From Artocarpus heterophyllus (Eukaryota; Streptophyta; Magnoliopsida; Rosales; Moraceae): a stretch of DNA of 64,000 bases. A program made the position numbers and the translations under genes. This document shows, one piece after another, positions 1-10,802 of the stretch; the stretch's first letter is position 1, and every line of letters starts with the position of its first letter. Location of the stretch: NCBI GenBank assembly GCA_025403435.1, contig CM046351.1, positions 23,777,276 through 23,841,275 of the forward strand. The letters run 5' to 3'. Below the pieces are notes generated by a model. The model was not told where the DNA came from. It worked only from the letters and a program-made list of their open reading frames with translations, and ran no database searches.

Positions 1-1132
1 TTCCTCTACCGACATTGCTGGGTCCTGCATTACTCGGCCGATACTGCTGAGATGGAGATGACTGCACACTACCTGTACTCGGAGCTCTATACTGAGGAAC
101 ACTGCGCTGAAAATACTGCGACTGCTGTCCCCGTGTCGGATATGAGAATTGCTGAGGAGAAAACTGCGGATACTGCAACTGCGGGTACTACGGAGGCGGA
201 GGTAGGGTCTGAGGCTGAGGCTGAGACTGACGACTGGCATCCTCCCCGGTCTGCGATCCAAGACGAGCACTCCTGATCGGGCAATTCCTCTTGATGTGTC
301 CGGGCTGCTGACAGAAATGACAATGGAAGCTGTAGGGATTGCTGCGCCCGCTGCCAGACGAACTGCTGCTGCCACTGGTCGCACCGCCTTGCTTGCCTTT
401 CCCTGGAGCTGGACGACTACTGGTGCTCTTCCTGCCACTCCTCTGCGGTCCTCCTGAAGCCTTGGCTCGGTCCTCACAATACTGCACGTAATCATTCTCC
501 ACGGAGATCGCCGACGACACAAGCTCTCCGAAACTCCTAAGCCGTAGAGCAACCAACTGCCGCCGAATAGGAGCCTTGAGTCCTTCCTGAAACTTGATGC
601 ATTTCTCGCGCTCCGATGCCACAGCTGATGGAGCAAACCTAGCCAACTCGCTAAACTTTGCCTCATACTCCCGAACTGATAGATCACCCTGCTACAATCT
701 ATAAAACTCAGCTGCTTTCTGATCTCTATACCCCTGCGGAAAATACCGATCATAGAACAGCTCCTCGAACTTGTCCCAACCGATATCGCCACCGCGCTCC
801 AGACGCTTAGTTTGTTTCCACCAGGTGTTGGCGCCACCCTCGAGCTTATATGCCGCAAACTCCACACGATACTCCTCAGGCACACCAAGGGTATCAAGAT
901 GCTTCAAGATCGAATCCAACCAATACTCTGCTAACTGCGGATCCCCATTGCCATCAAAAGTCGGAATAGACGCCCGCCGAAATTCCTTAAAGAAAGCATG
1001 CCGACTACCAACACTGGAGTCTTCCGGTCTAGTCCTGGCTGCCATCTGCCGGAAAGCCGCAATCATAGACCTCATCAGGCCCTCATCATTTCCGAACTCG
1101 GCGTCAGCAGTCGAACGACGTCTAGGTGCCAT
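1..1132 (-). pseudogene. gag polyprotein of element Z, decayed, 3' end outside window
   Basis: Retrotransposon Gag (capsid and nucleocapsid), which would package the element RNA. The start at 1132 (MAPRRRSTADAEF) lies about 90 bases after the primer-binding site. The capsid region follows (around TFDGNGDPQLAEYWLDSI, AYKLEGGANTWW and YFPQGYRDQKAAEF). A CX2CX4HX4C zinc knuckle (CHFCQQPGHIKRNC) lies near 277-318, followed by a Gln/Tyr/Pro-rich tail that stays open to base 1. The frame is interrupted by two in-frame TAG codons, at 692-694 and 188-190, with no frameshift between them. Both could come from CAG by a C-to-T change. The protein is therefore not made in full, and the copy is a pseudogene. 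Confidence 0.87.
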
Positions 1133-1222
1133 TCTCTCACTTCTGAAAACAAAATTTGGACTGTCAGAGTTATTTCATTGTCAAACTTATGTGTGCACAA
1201 TTCCCAAGGTTCATAACCTTGA

Positions 1223-1234
1223 GCTCTGATACCA
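1223..1234 (-). other. Primer-binding site of element Z
   Basis: On the minus strand this reads TGGTATCAGAGC, the usual complement of the 3' end of initiator tRNA-Met used by plant Ty3/gypsy elements. It lies three bases from the LTR edge, which fixes the LTR boundary and the element's orientation. Confidence 0.9.
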
Positions 1235-1237
1235 TTC

Positions 1238-3376
1238 TGTCACGCCCCGGAGTACGGGAGGTGACGTGGCGGAATATTTAGATTAATTAAAAGAGAATTT
1301 AATTAAAAACCGAGAGTTTAAGAATCCAATTAAGCAAGAAATAAAGAGATTTTTCCACCACATTTGATAAAGAATTTAAAATCATTAAACAAATAACAAT
1401 AATTGAATAAAAACCGCGAATATGGGTTCCACAACCCACAACTTGTGCACACACATGGTTCTGACAATATCATAAATACAATTACAGTCCAAGTACAAAT
1501 AAAGTTAAGTCTTACATGCCTTGATTAATAAATACAAAATGTAAATAAATTCTCCTATTGCTCCTGAGTTCGGTCCGAAGAATCTTCTCCAAACCTAAAT
1601 GGGAAACCACCTAGAAGGGGGGGGGGAAATTTAAAACAGTAAAACGTGAGCGAAAGGCTCAGTAGGACTAAGTTTTATAAAATAATTTAATGCAAAGAAA
1701 CATAACATTATCAGGAGTTATACAAAAAGGGAACTTAAATAAATAAATAAATAAATTGAGTAGAACCGTTCTGACACAGAACAGTCTACTCGTCAAATCA
1801 AAACACCAGTTTACTTTTACCTAGGCAAACCATGAAATCACCACCGTAGTGGCCCAGCTGGGTTTCGGGACCTGCCCCCAAGGTCGATCACGACCCGATC
1901 TCTGATATGGCATCATGCCCATGTGTTTATTATCATTATCATTCAAAACCCAATTACCGAGTGTTGTCAATTACATTCATTATGAAATTCATTTCATATC
2001 ACGGTATATAAAAATATAACCGATAAAACCATTTTCAAACAACCGTTGAAAACATTTTGATAGAAATCATTTTCAAAGCCAAATCATTTCAAAACCAGGC
2101 TACCAAAGAAATAGGATAGAAGTCCTACCTCAGTACTCGTGCCGGTACCCCACACCGTAATCCCGATCCGCTATACGTTAGCTCCACGGAACCACGAACA
2201 ATCCTAGATACAAACTAAGTCGATCAATATCTAGTTCGAGACATTCTATGTTACCAAATCATTTCATGATGTCCTAGTGTGCCATTTGTATCATTAAAAT
2301 CATCCTATAAGGTTGGGATTTAAATCAGGGTTCAAAACAGTGAAATCGGGTAAAAATCACAAAATTTTCCATGCCTCGGTCGGCCTGCCAGACGCCCTGC
2401 TTCGGCCTGCCGAACTGTACAGTTCGGCCTGTCGAACATTTCCCCAGATTCGGCCTGCCGGTCGGAAGAACACCGGCCTGCCCATCATCACTCCGGCCTG
2501 CCGAACATGAACTTCGGCCTGCCGAACTGGGAAAATCCAGAAATCCCAGCCACGGGTTTCTCGATCCCCAAAATCCAAATCTTGTTTCTAACCTGTTTTT
2601 CTCAAATCCCAGGCATGAAAAACAACTATAATTGATAGAAAAACATTCTAGAACATGTTTGGGATCATTTAAACAACATTTGAACTCGAAATCCTCAAAA
2701 ATCCAAAAATGAGAAAAAGAGGAGAAAAATGAAAATCTTGAATCCAATCCGTTTTTCTTCAATCTAGGCTTGGATTCTAGTTGTTCTAAGTTCATTTAAC
2801 ACAAATCCACGGTTTTCTAAGCTAAAACAAACTTAGATTTCAAAAACACACAAAATCGAAAATTTTGTAAAAAGTTTAGAAATTTCGAATCTAACCTCGA
2901 ATCGAAGCTTCAATCCGCGTTCTCGGTCGCCGAATCACGTCCCCGAGCTTCCTCCTTGCTGTTCAGAAGCTTGGATTCGAATGGAAATCAAAAATTTTGA
3001 AAGAAATTGAGAGAGAAAAAGGGGCTGCCAAGAGACCAAGAGAGAGGAGAGAGAGAGAGCTCGTGAGAGTGAAGAGAGAGAGAGAGAAGAGAGAAATAAA
3101 TAGAGAAAATCGGTGGGCGGTTTTACTGTGCGAAAACCATGTGCCGCCCACGGTTTTGTAAAACGGAGTATTTTTAACATTTTACAAATTGTTGTGTTTT
3201 AAAACTCAAAACATCATTTTAAATCAACAAGGAATCTTTTGAACACATCAATTTAACAAAACAACCAAAAACTAAAAATCCAACTAAATAATCTAATTAA
3301 AGTTAAAACTTTAATTATGGCACACTAATTCATCATTTACATTACATTAATGTTAAATAAATTTCGGGACGTTACA
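1238..3376 (-). repeat. 5' LTR of element Z (about 2.1 kb)
   Basis: The plus strand begins TGTCACGCCCC next to the primer-binding site and ends CGGGACGTTACA, so the minus-strand LTR has TG...CA ends. Inside are a cluster of GGCCTGCCGAA-type motifs (2376-2533) and a GA-rich stretch (about 3005-3107), the latter probably in the transcribed leader. It contains no convincing coding sequence. The right end is inferred from the conserved ends of related LTRs in this window, because the partner LTR is not visible. Confidence 0.8.
2376..2533. repeat. Cluster of GGCCTGCCGAA motifs in LTR Z
   Basis: About eight imperfect copies of TTCGGCCTGCCGAAC or its core lie within roughly 160 bases. They are spaced irregularly by 12-30 bases and include the near-palindrome around TGCCGAACTGTACAGTTCGG. 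The same core recurs in the LTRs of elements A and D. Function is unknown. Confidence 0.8.
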
Positions 3377-3394
3377 CATTTCCAGTCATTTCCA

Positions 3395-4995
3395 ATGTCA
3401 ATAACTACCAAATTCCACGTAAGAGGGTGTTTAAAAATTCAATTTAAACTAATCAACCTTATACAATTCAAATTAAAAAAAGATACATTAACAAAGTTGG
3501 TTTAAACAAATACTTTTTTATTCAAAGCAAGCTCCCAAACTAACTCGCGCAATTATGAATTGGTTACATAAATAGGGGTGTCCAGCATTGCATACTTTAA
3601 TTGTCATATTGTTCAATTTTTTTAATTTTTAACAAAATCCATCCGAAATCAATGAACGTCAAAGGTAAGAAAATTCATCATGACTTAGTAAAGACGCAAT
3701 ATTATCATCCAAAAATATTTATTTTTGGATAATATAAAAAAGATTTTAAAAAGTATCAAATATGGTGGTCCTTTAAAAAATATATGCGGTCTTCTTGTTT
3801 TACTAGAAATATATCTGACTGAGAAAATGACATTTCATGCTTACTTTTAAAAAATATGTTTACTTATGTTAGACTAATTAAAAAAGTTATACAGTACTAC
3901 CACTCTTATTACATGTTTAAATTGTGTCACATTTAAATATGTGTGATATTTATTTATGTTTTAAATAATAGTATTTATGACAATTCCCATGCTTCTTAAA
4001 CTAGTTTTCTCCAATCCACAGAATCCGCACCAGTTCTATGACTGTTTTCAAGAACCAGGGATACCATTTTGACATCATCAAAGGTAAACGAGAAGTACTA
4101 ATTCTATTCTGTAAAAGATCAAGGTATTGGAAATCATAATATTGAGGTTATCAAAGGCATATAAAAGTACTTGTTTGATTCTGTGAAAAAGCAAAGGGAT
4201 GATAAATCATAATTTTCCTCATATTGCCTTTATCAAACTCAATTAAAGGAATCGTATAAAAAAAGTATTGACATAATTTTGTGTAAAATTAAAGGTATGA
4301 GGAACCATAACTTTTCCATATTTCAAGCTAAGAAGTATATGATGTACTACTTTAATTCTATAAAAAATTAAAGGTATGAGAAATCATAATCTCCCACTTA
4401 ATAACGAAGAAGTACTATATGAAAGTATTATTTAAAAAATTTGAGAAATCAAAGGTATGAAAAGTCATAAGTAATTGACAGCATCAAAGGAATATTAAAG
4501 TGCTAATATAATTTTGTGAAAAATCATACGTACAATTATAATTTCCCATATTTTTAAATGAGGAATGGTAAATTTAGACCCTATTTCAGACTTTTTTTTT
4601 TTTTTTAACAGATGCTTGCTTAATCTTTTGATATGTGCTACCTCAACTTTCTCACACAAACTCACTTAATAATAAGTTTACAAAATTGTCACTGCCACAC
4701 TCACTCTCGTTATACTCTCTTTCTACACCACTTTTTTTTTTTTTATCGAGCCATTATTTATTATTTGCAAGATATTCATCTTCTCTTTTTCTCCAAATCT
4801 ATCTTTTTTTAGGGCAAATCTATATCTATTTTTGCAGATCCCAGAAAAAAACAAACAAAAAAGTGAGAGAACAGTGGTTTAAAAAAAAAAAAAAAAAAGC
4901 GAAGACTCCTTTATCGTGGGTTACTAGAAGGTTTTTTTTTTTTTTTTTGGTGCTGCATTTACCTTAACAAGATAATGCTCTAACTCTAAACAATT
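3395..4995. repeat. Duplicated intergenic segment, copy 1
   Basis: This stretch is homologous to 5797-7415. Shared landmarks, in the same order, are TAAGAGGGTGTTTAAAAAT, the block around GACAATTCCCATGCTTCTT, the run of 'AAAGGTATGAGAAATCATAA' repeats, and a tail with TTTTTGCAGATCCCAGAAAA. From about 4020 to 4560 it is a degenerate tandem array with a unit of roughly 75-90 bases. No credible gene is present: the open frames come from poly-T and low-complexity DNA. Confidence 0.75.
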
Positions 4996-5796
4996 GTGTT
5001 GGCCTCCTTTATATAACATTATATCCACTCTATGTTTTTCTTTTCATCCTTATAGTCTTGTATTTTTTTCAAATCAATATAACAAGCAGAATATATGAAA
5101 CGTATAGCATGTGTTTCCCAACCAATAATAATTTACAAATGATAATACCGCTATTATTTGGAGAAAACAAACATATGAAAACGACAAGTCTCATATTAAG
5201 GAAAACCACGTAGGCATATAACCAAACAGGGTCATATTTTTTTTTAATACGACAATATTGTCTAATTATCATGATAATATTTCAGTTATTGTATTGCATA
5301 TTTCCTTTAGATATGTTCATTAATAATGAGTATAGAAAAAAGTACAAAGATGCAGTTCATTTTTTTTAATGAATATGGACAATGATCTTGACTTCTTAAA
5401 TCAGTGGTTGGACATTTATCATTTGTATTTATATAGATAAAAGATTTACTGTAATAATCACGATTTTGATTTTCATTTACTTTTAATTTGTTATTTCATA
5501 TTATGGTCTTTAATCCAACATTAGATTTACCAAGTCATTGATAGGCTCCACACCACCTTATAACTGAAAAAATAATACGTTTAAAATTCAACTCTATAAA
5601 AGCGGTATTTCCGTAAATCATGCTAAAATCGATACGTTATATAATTGAAGCATTTGATCTTTTCATTATTAAAAAAAAAAACAAGAATTACGGCTAACGT
5701 ATCATAATGTTCTTCCCGACGACTTATACATCGTAAGAAGAATTTAAAATTATATCTACACAAGTACATCATTGAGAATTATGCAGTTCTAGAAAG
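4996..5796. other. AT-rich spacer between duplicated segments
   Basis: There is no supported gene or RNA. The stretch is AT-rich with homopolymer runs and separates the two copies of the duplicated segment. The 67-codon minus-strand frame at 5069-5272 has low-complexity composition and no recognisable motif. Confidence 0.5.
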
Positions 5797-7415
5797 CACG
5801 TCAATAACCCTACCCAATTACATGTAAGAGGGTGTTTAAAAATCCAATTTGAACAAATGGTTTCAACCTTATACAATTCAAATTAAAAAAAAAAAAAAAA
5901 AAAACACTACAACAAAGTTAGTTTGAACAAAATTTTTTTTATTTAAACCAAGTTCCCAAACGAACTCAAGTAGTTGTAAATTGGTTACATAAATTTGAGT
6001 GTTCTGCATGGTATACATTAATTGTCATATTGTTCAATTTTTCTTTTTCTTTTTTAAGATTTAACAAGATCCTTTCGAAATAAATGAACGTCGAAGTTAA
6101 AAATTCCTAGTGATTTAGTAAAGACGAAATATTATCATCCAAAAATATTTATTTTGGATAAAAACGGTTTAAAAAGTCTAAAATATGGCGGTCCTTTAAA
6201 ATATATATACAGTCTTCCTGTTTTACTAGAATTATATGTGATTGGAAAAATGACATTTCACGCTTACTTTTAAAAAATATGTTTTGTCATGTCAAACTTA
6301 AAAAAGTTGTACAGCACTGCCACTCTTATTACATGTATAAATTGTATATTTAAATATATGTGATATTTATTTATGTTTAAAAAAAATAGTATTTATGACA
6401 ATTCCCATGCTTCTTAAACTGGTTTTCTTCAATCCACAGAATCCGCACAAGTTCTATGACTATTTTCAAGAACCAGGGATACCATTTTGACATTATCAAA
6501 GGTAAATGCAAAGTACTAACTCTATTCTGTAAAAAATCAAAGGTATGAGAAGTCATAATTTCCAACATATTGAGATTGTCAAGGTATATAAAAGTAATTA
6601 TTTGATTCTGTGAAAAATCAAAGGGATGATAAATCATAATTTTCCTCATATTGTCATTATCAAACTCAATTAAAAGAATCTTATAAAAAAAAAAGTCCAT
6701 GAAAGTAGTGACTTAATTTTGTGAACAATTAAAGGCACGAGAAATCATAGCTTTTCCACATTTCGAGCGTTATAAGAAGTATATGACGTACTACTTTAAC
6801 TCTATAAAAATTAAAGGTATGAGAAATCATAATCTCCACATTTTGACATTAAGAAGAAGTACTATATGAAAGTATTAATTCAAAAATTTGAGAAATCAAA
6901 GGTATGACAAGTAATAAATAATTGACATTATCAAAGGAATATTAAAGTACTAATATAATTTTGTGAAAGATCATACGTACAATTATAATTTCCCATATTT
7001 TGAAATAAAGAGTGCCATATTTAGACCTTATTTGAGACCCTTTTTTTTAAAGATGCTTGCTTAATCTTCACACAAACTCACTTAATAAGAAGTCTTTTCT
7101 ATTGAACTCGTTCCCCGAAATGTCACTTACACATTCAGTCTCTTTATACTCTCTTTCTATACCACCTTTTTTATCTAACCACCATTTATTATTTACAAGA
7201 TAGTCATATTCTCTTTTCCTCAAAATCTATCCCTTTTTAGCGCAAATCTATATCTGTTTTTGCAGATCCCAGAAAAAACAAACAAAAAAATGAGAGAAGA
7301 GTGGTAAAAAAAGAAGAAGCAAAGACTCCTTTATCGTGGGGAGAAGGATTTTTTTTTTTTTTTTTGGATGCAATTACCTTAATAAGATAATGCTCTAACT
7401 CTAAACAATTGTATT
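5797..7415. repeat. Duplicated intergenic segment, copy 2
   Basis: This is the second copy of the 3395-4995 segment, offset by about 2.4 kb, with many substitutions and small indels. The degenerate 75-90 base array lies at about 6430-7000. The first 130 bases (GGGTGTTTAAAAATCC to CCCAAACGAACTC) have inverted-repeat-like ends and may be a MITE carried along in both copies. From about 7310 to 7560 the sequence passes into poly-T and poly-A rich DNA. Confidence 0.75.
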
Positions 7416-7839
7416 GGGCTCCTTTTTTTCTTTTCTTTCTTTCTTTCTTTTGGTTGTTAGAAGATTTTTTTTGCTGAAATTTTCTTAACAAGATTATGTT
7501 CTTTTTTTGGACGCAAAAAAAAAAAAAATGTGGGCAAAAAAAAAAGAAAAAAGAAAAAAATGTTCTTTTTTTTCTTTTTATATTTTAGGTACAATGTGAT
7601 AAATAGAAGAAGATTACATCTCAAGTTGGTCCTTCAAATATTTAGATGAAGTAGAAAGGATATATGATTCGAAGATATAACACAAAAAATATATACGTGT
7701 AATATAAAATGCATGACGCTCTTTTTGTGCAGTCTTTTCTTTTTTCTAGAATTAAACCTCTTTGAGATAATAACATATACACTTAAAAAAGTTGTGACAT
7801 TTAGGCATGCGTAATGTTCATTAAATTTAAGTTTTAAAA

Positions 7840-8830
7840 GATAATATTTATAAAACTTCCCATGCGTCTCAAACTGGTTTTCAATCAACAGAAACGGCAT
7901 AAGTTCTGTAACGTACTTTCACGAATCAGGAAACCATTTTGACATCATTTTATACCTTTGATAATGCCAAAATGTTGGAAATTATGATTTTTCATACCCT
8001 TCATTTTTTACAGAATAGAGTTATTACTACTCATTTACTTCTGTGAAAAATCAAAGAGATAGTTAATCATAATTTTCCACATATTGATGTCATCAAACCG
8101 AAACTTTTGATTCAATTTTGAAAAATCAAAGGTACATTGAGTCAACACTTTTACAATTTTCTTACATTTCGACATCATCAAAAACAAGCCAATGAAAGTA
8201 GTTAAGGAAAAGTTGATGAAAGTATTGACTCAATTTTGTGAAAAAACAAAGCCACAAGAAATCATAACTTTTCTACATTTCAACATTATCAAAAGCAAAT
8301 GCTGTACTAATTAATTCGATGAAAAATTAAACGTATAGGACAACATAATTTTTCGAGTAACATTATCTGTTCTCATAGGCTATAACCTCATCCTTTTATA
8401 AAACGTAGACCTCATTTGTCTGGTATTGAGGATCTATAGATAGGATAAGAGAGTGGAACTATAATCCATAGAGTTATATAACATTTTTATAATTTTTTTA
8501 TATTTTGATATTATGAAATATGAAAAAGTACTATATGAAAAATACTCAAAAAAAAAAGTTGTAATTAATTTAAGGGTCTGTGAGAAATTAAAGGCGTGAG
8601 AAATCATAATTCTCACGTCTTTGACGGTATCAAAGATAGATGAAAGTACTAAAGGAATTTTGTGAAAGATCAGACGTACAGAAAATCATAATTTCCCATA
8701 TTTTGGAATTATCTGGAGTAAAGGAAAGTACTAATTTAATAATCATAATTTCTTACATTTTGACATCATCAAACGTAAAATTCAAAGCTGCAAAAAATTA
8801 AACCCTTAATTTCCCATACATAAAGTACCC
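7840..8830. repeat. Third, strongly degenerate copy of the repeat-bearing segment
   Basis: The start (AAAACTTCCCATGCGTCTCAAACTGG) matches the GACAATTCCCATGCTTCTTAAACT landmark of the other two copies. It is followed by more degenerate 'GAAATCATAATTTTCCACATTTTGACATTATCAAAGG' units up to about 8800. Divergence is clearly higher than between copies 1 and 2. No gene is seen. Confidence 0.6.
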
Positions 8831-8852
8831 ATGGTGTCATAAAACTGTTTTA

Positions 8853-9005
8853 AGGGATGTTTGGCAGTGATGAAAACTATTTAGTTTTTACCATAATCTC
8901 AGTTATAAACTGTGTAAAACTCTTATATGCTACAGTATAAAACTTTCATATGCTACAATAAAAGTGGTTCCCATCACTGATTCCTACCACTCTTTTAAAC
9001 ACCCT
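8853..9005. mobile_element. hAT-like MITE just upstream of the oxidoreductase gene
   Basis: The ends AGGGATGTTTGGCAGTGATG and the reverse complement of CATCACTGATTCCTACCACTC...AAACACCCTA form imperfect terminal inverted repeats. The interior carries TATAAAACTTTCATATGCTA, shared with several other short elements in this window (for example 54122-54237 and 55967-56103). No clear target duplication is visible. The GGGTGTTTGG ends suggest a hAT-derived family, which is inference. Confidence 0.6.
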
Positions 9006-9082
9006 ATTAGTCAACTCTTTTTGTTTTCTTATGCAGTGTTATCGTCTATTTATTGAATACCTAACCAGTTAGCATTTATTAT

Positions 9083-9091
9083 CTATATAAA
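9083..9091 (+). promoter_or_regulatory. Probable TATA box of the oxidoreductase gene
   Basis: CTATATAAA lies about 60 bases upstream of the ATG at 9150. That leaves room for a short leader (transcription start probably near 9115-9120). It is the best TATA match directly upstream of the gene. Confidence 0.6.
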
Positions 9092-9149
9092 GGAGGCAAT
9101 TGGTATCTTTTTACTCATAGTACGGTGAAAAAAAAACGAGTGAAGCAAA

Positions 9150-10802
9150 ATGAAGTGCTTTGCATTCTCTTCGTCCTTTGCCAAAATTATTATTATTATG
9201 TTTCTATTTTCCTTTGTGTTGGCTGCTTCAGCCGTTCATACTCATGAAGACTTTCTTCATTGCCTCACCACTCTTATATCCAACTCTACCTCCACTTCTA
9301 AACCCATTTTCTACACTTCAAAAGATCCATCATATTCTACTATATTGTACTCATCCATACAGAACAAGCGTTTTTCTTCTTCTTCAACCCCAAAACCATT
9401 AATTATCGTCACACCATTTTATGCCTCCCACGTCCAAGCCACCGTTTATTGCTCTAAGAAACATGGCATCCAAATTAGAACCCGAAGCGGTGGCCATGAT
9501 TATGAGGGCCTTTCTTTTGTGTCTGATGTTCCATTTGTCCTGATTGATTTGAGAAACCTAAATCTTATCAGCGTTAATACAGAGGGCAAATCTGCATGGG
9601 TTCAAGCTGGCGCTACTCTAGGTGAACTTTATTATAAGATTGCTGAAAAAAGTGAAGATCTTGGCTTCCCAGCAGGCGATTGCCACAGTGTCGGTGTTGG
9701 TGGACTCATTGGTGGAGGAGGCTATGGCTATTTGACACGAAAATATGGCCTTGCAGCTGATAACATTCTTGACGCGGAATTAGTAGATGCTGAAGGAAGA
9801 TTTCTTAACAGGAAATCTATGGGGGAAGATTTGTTTTGGGCCATACGTGGTGGTGGACCAGCAAGCTTTGGAATTGTTCTTGCATGGAAAATTCGACTTG
9901 TTCCTGTGCCGTCAATAGTAACTGTGTTTGATGTCAATAGGAGCATGGAAGACAATGCAACAAAGAAGCTCTTTCATCGATGGCAACGTCGTGCTAATAA
10001 AATTGACGAGGATCTATCAATATATGTCAGATTCCAAACTGTGAGTTCAATAGATGCTGAAGGGAATCAGAAAGTTAAGCTACAAGCTTCTTTCCGAGCC
10101 ACGTTTCATGGTCGTGTAGAAAGCCTCCTTCAGTTGATGCAAAAGGAGTTTCCCGATCTGGGTTTGCTAAGACAAGAGTGCATTGAAATGAGATGGGCTG
10201 AATCCTTTCTCTATTTCAATTCATTTAGAAATGGAGAATCCTTGGACGCTCTACTTGATAGGACATCTAGTTACAATTTGGCATCATTCAAAGCGAAATC
10301 TGACTTTGTGAAAGAGCCTATTCCAGATGACGTAGTCGAATGAATGTTGGCAAGGTTATATGAAGAAGAGGTAGGACGAGCACTGATCGATCTATTTCCT
10401 TTGGGAGGAAAAATGGACAATATTTCCGAATCCACAATTCCATTCCCCTACCGAGCCGAGAACCTTTACTACATTCACTACTTGGTGGATTGGGAAACTA
10501 AAGAAAGTACTACAACATCTAAAAAGCATATGAGATGGATAGGAAGACTTTACAAATACATGACTCCCTATGTGTCAAAAAACCCGAGGGCTGCATTTCT
10601 CAACTTCAGAGACCTTGACATCGGGATGAAAAAAGATAAGAACGGCACTAGAAGTGCTTATGATGATATTACACAAGCCAAGATTTGGGGTCCTAAGTAT
10701 TTCAGGAATAATTTCAATAGGTTAGTTTATGTAAAGACTATAGTTGATCCAACTAATTTCTTTAAGAACGAACAAAGTATCCCACCTCTTTTTACTCATT
10801 AA
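9150..10802 (+). pseudogene. Berberine-bridge-enzyme-like FAD-linked oxidoreductase, broken by one in-frame stop
   Basis: This is a BBE-like protein of plants: a secreted flavoprotein with an FAD_binding_4 domain and a C-terminal BBE domain. Members oxidise alkaloids, monolignols or oligosaccharides; the substrate here cannot be told. The 551-codon frame is intronless, as is common in the family. A signal peptide covers residues 1-28 (IIIIMFLFSFVLAASA). The bicovalent FAD anchors are present as His116 (RSGGHDYEG) and Cys178 (AGDCHSVGVGG), 62 residues apart as in the family. The C-terminal block holds NFRDLD near 485 and the VDPTNFF...NEQSIP end. Frame and length are intact except for TGA at 10341-10343 (codon 398), between the FAD and C-terminal motifs, where a one-base change from TGG would explain it. 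Read literally, the product stops at 397 residues and loses the BBE domain. It may be a recent pseudogene, a nonsense allele or a sequencing error. Confidence 0.9.

Larger units (their letters stand above)
1..3376 (-). mobile_element. 5' part of a Ty3/gypsy chromovirus (element Z), truncated by window edge
   Basis: Element Z reads on the minus strand, so its 5' LTR lies at 1238-3376, then the primer-binding site at 1223-1234, then gag running off the window at base 1. Seen: an LTR-like segment with TGTCAC/GTTACA ends on the plus strand, a 12-base match to initiator tRNA-Met, and a gag-like reading frame with a zinc knuckle. The long LTR and the gag sequence resemble the Tekay/Del group of chromoviruses, which is inferred because no pol is visible. 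Its other LTR and target-site duplication lie outside the window, so completeness cannot be judged. Confidence 0.88.

Noticed and set aside
2376..2533. Possible CRISPR-like array of GGCCTGCCGAA repeats
   Set aside because: The repeats are short, degenerate and irregularly spaced inside plant LTRs; there are no cas genes and the context is eukaryotic.
4635..4967. 110-codon plus-strand frame
   Set aside because: It is generated by poly-T, poly-A and CT-rich sequence inside the duplicated segment. It has no family resemblance and the equivalent in copy 2 is not open.
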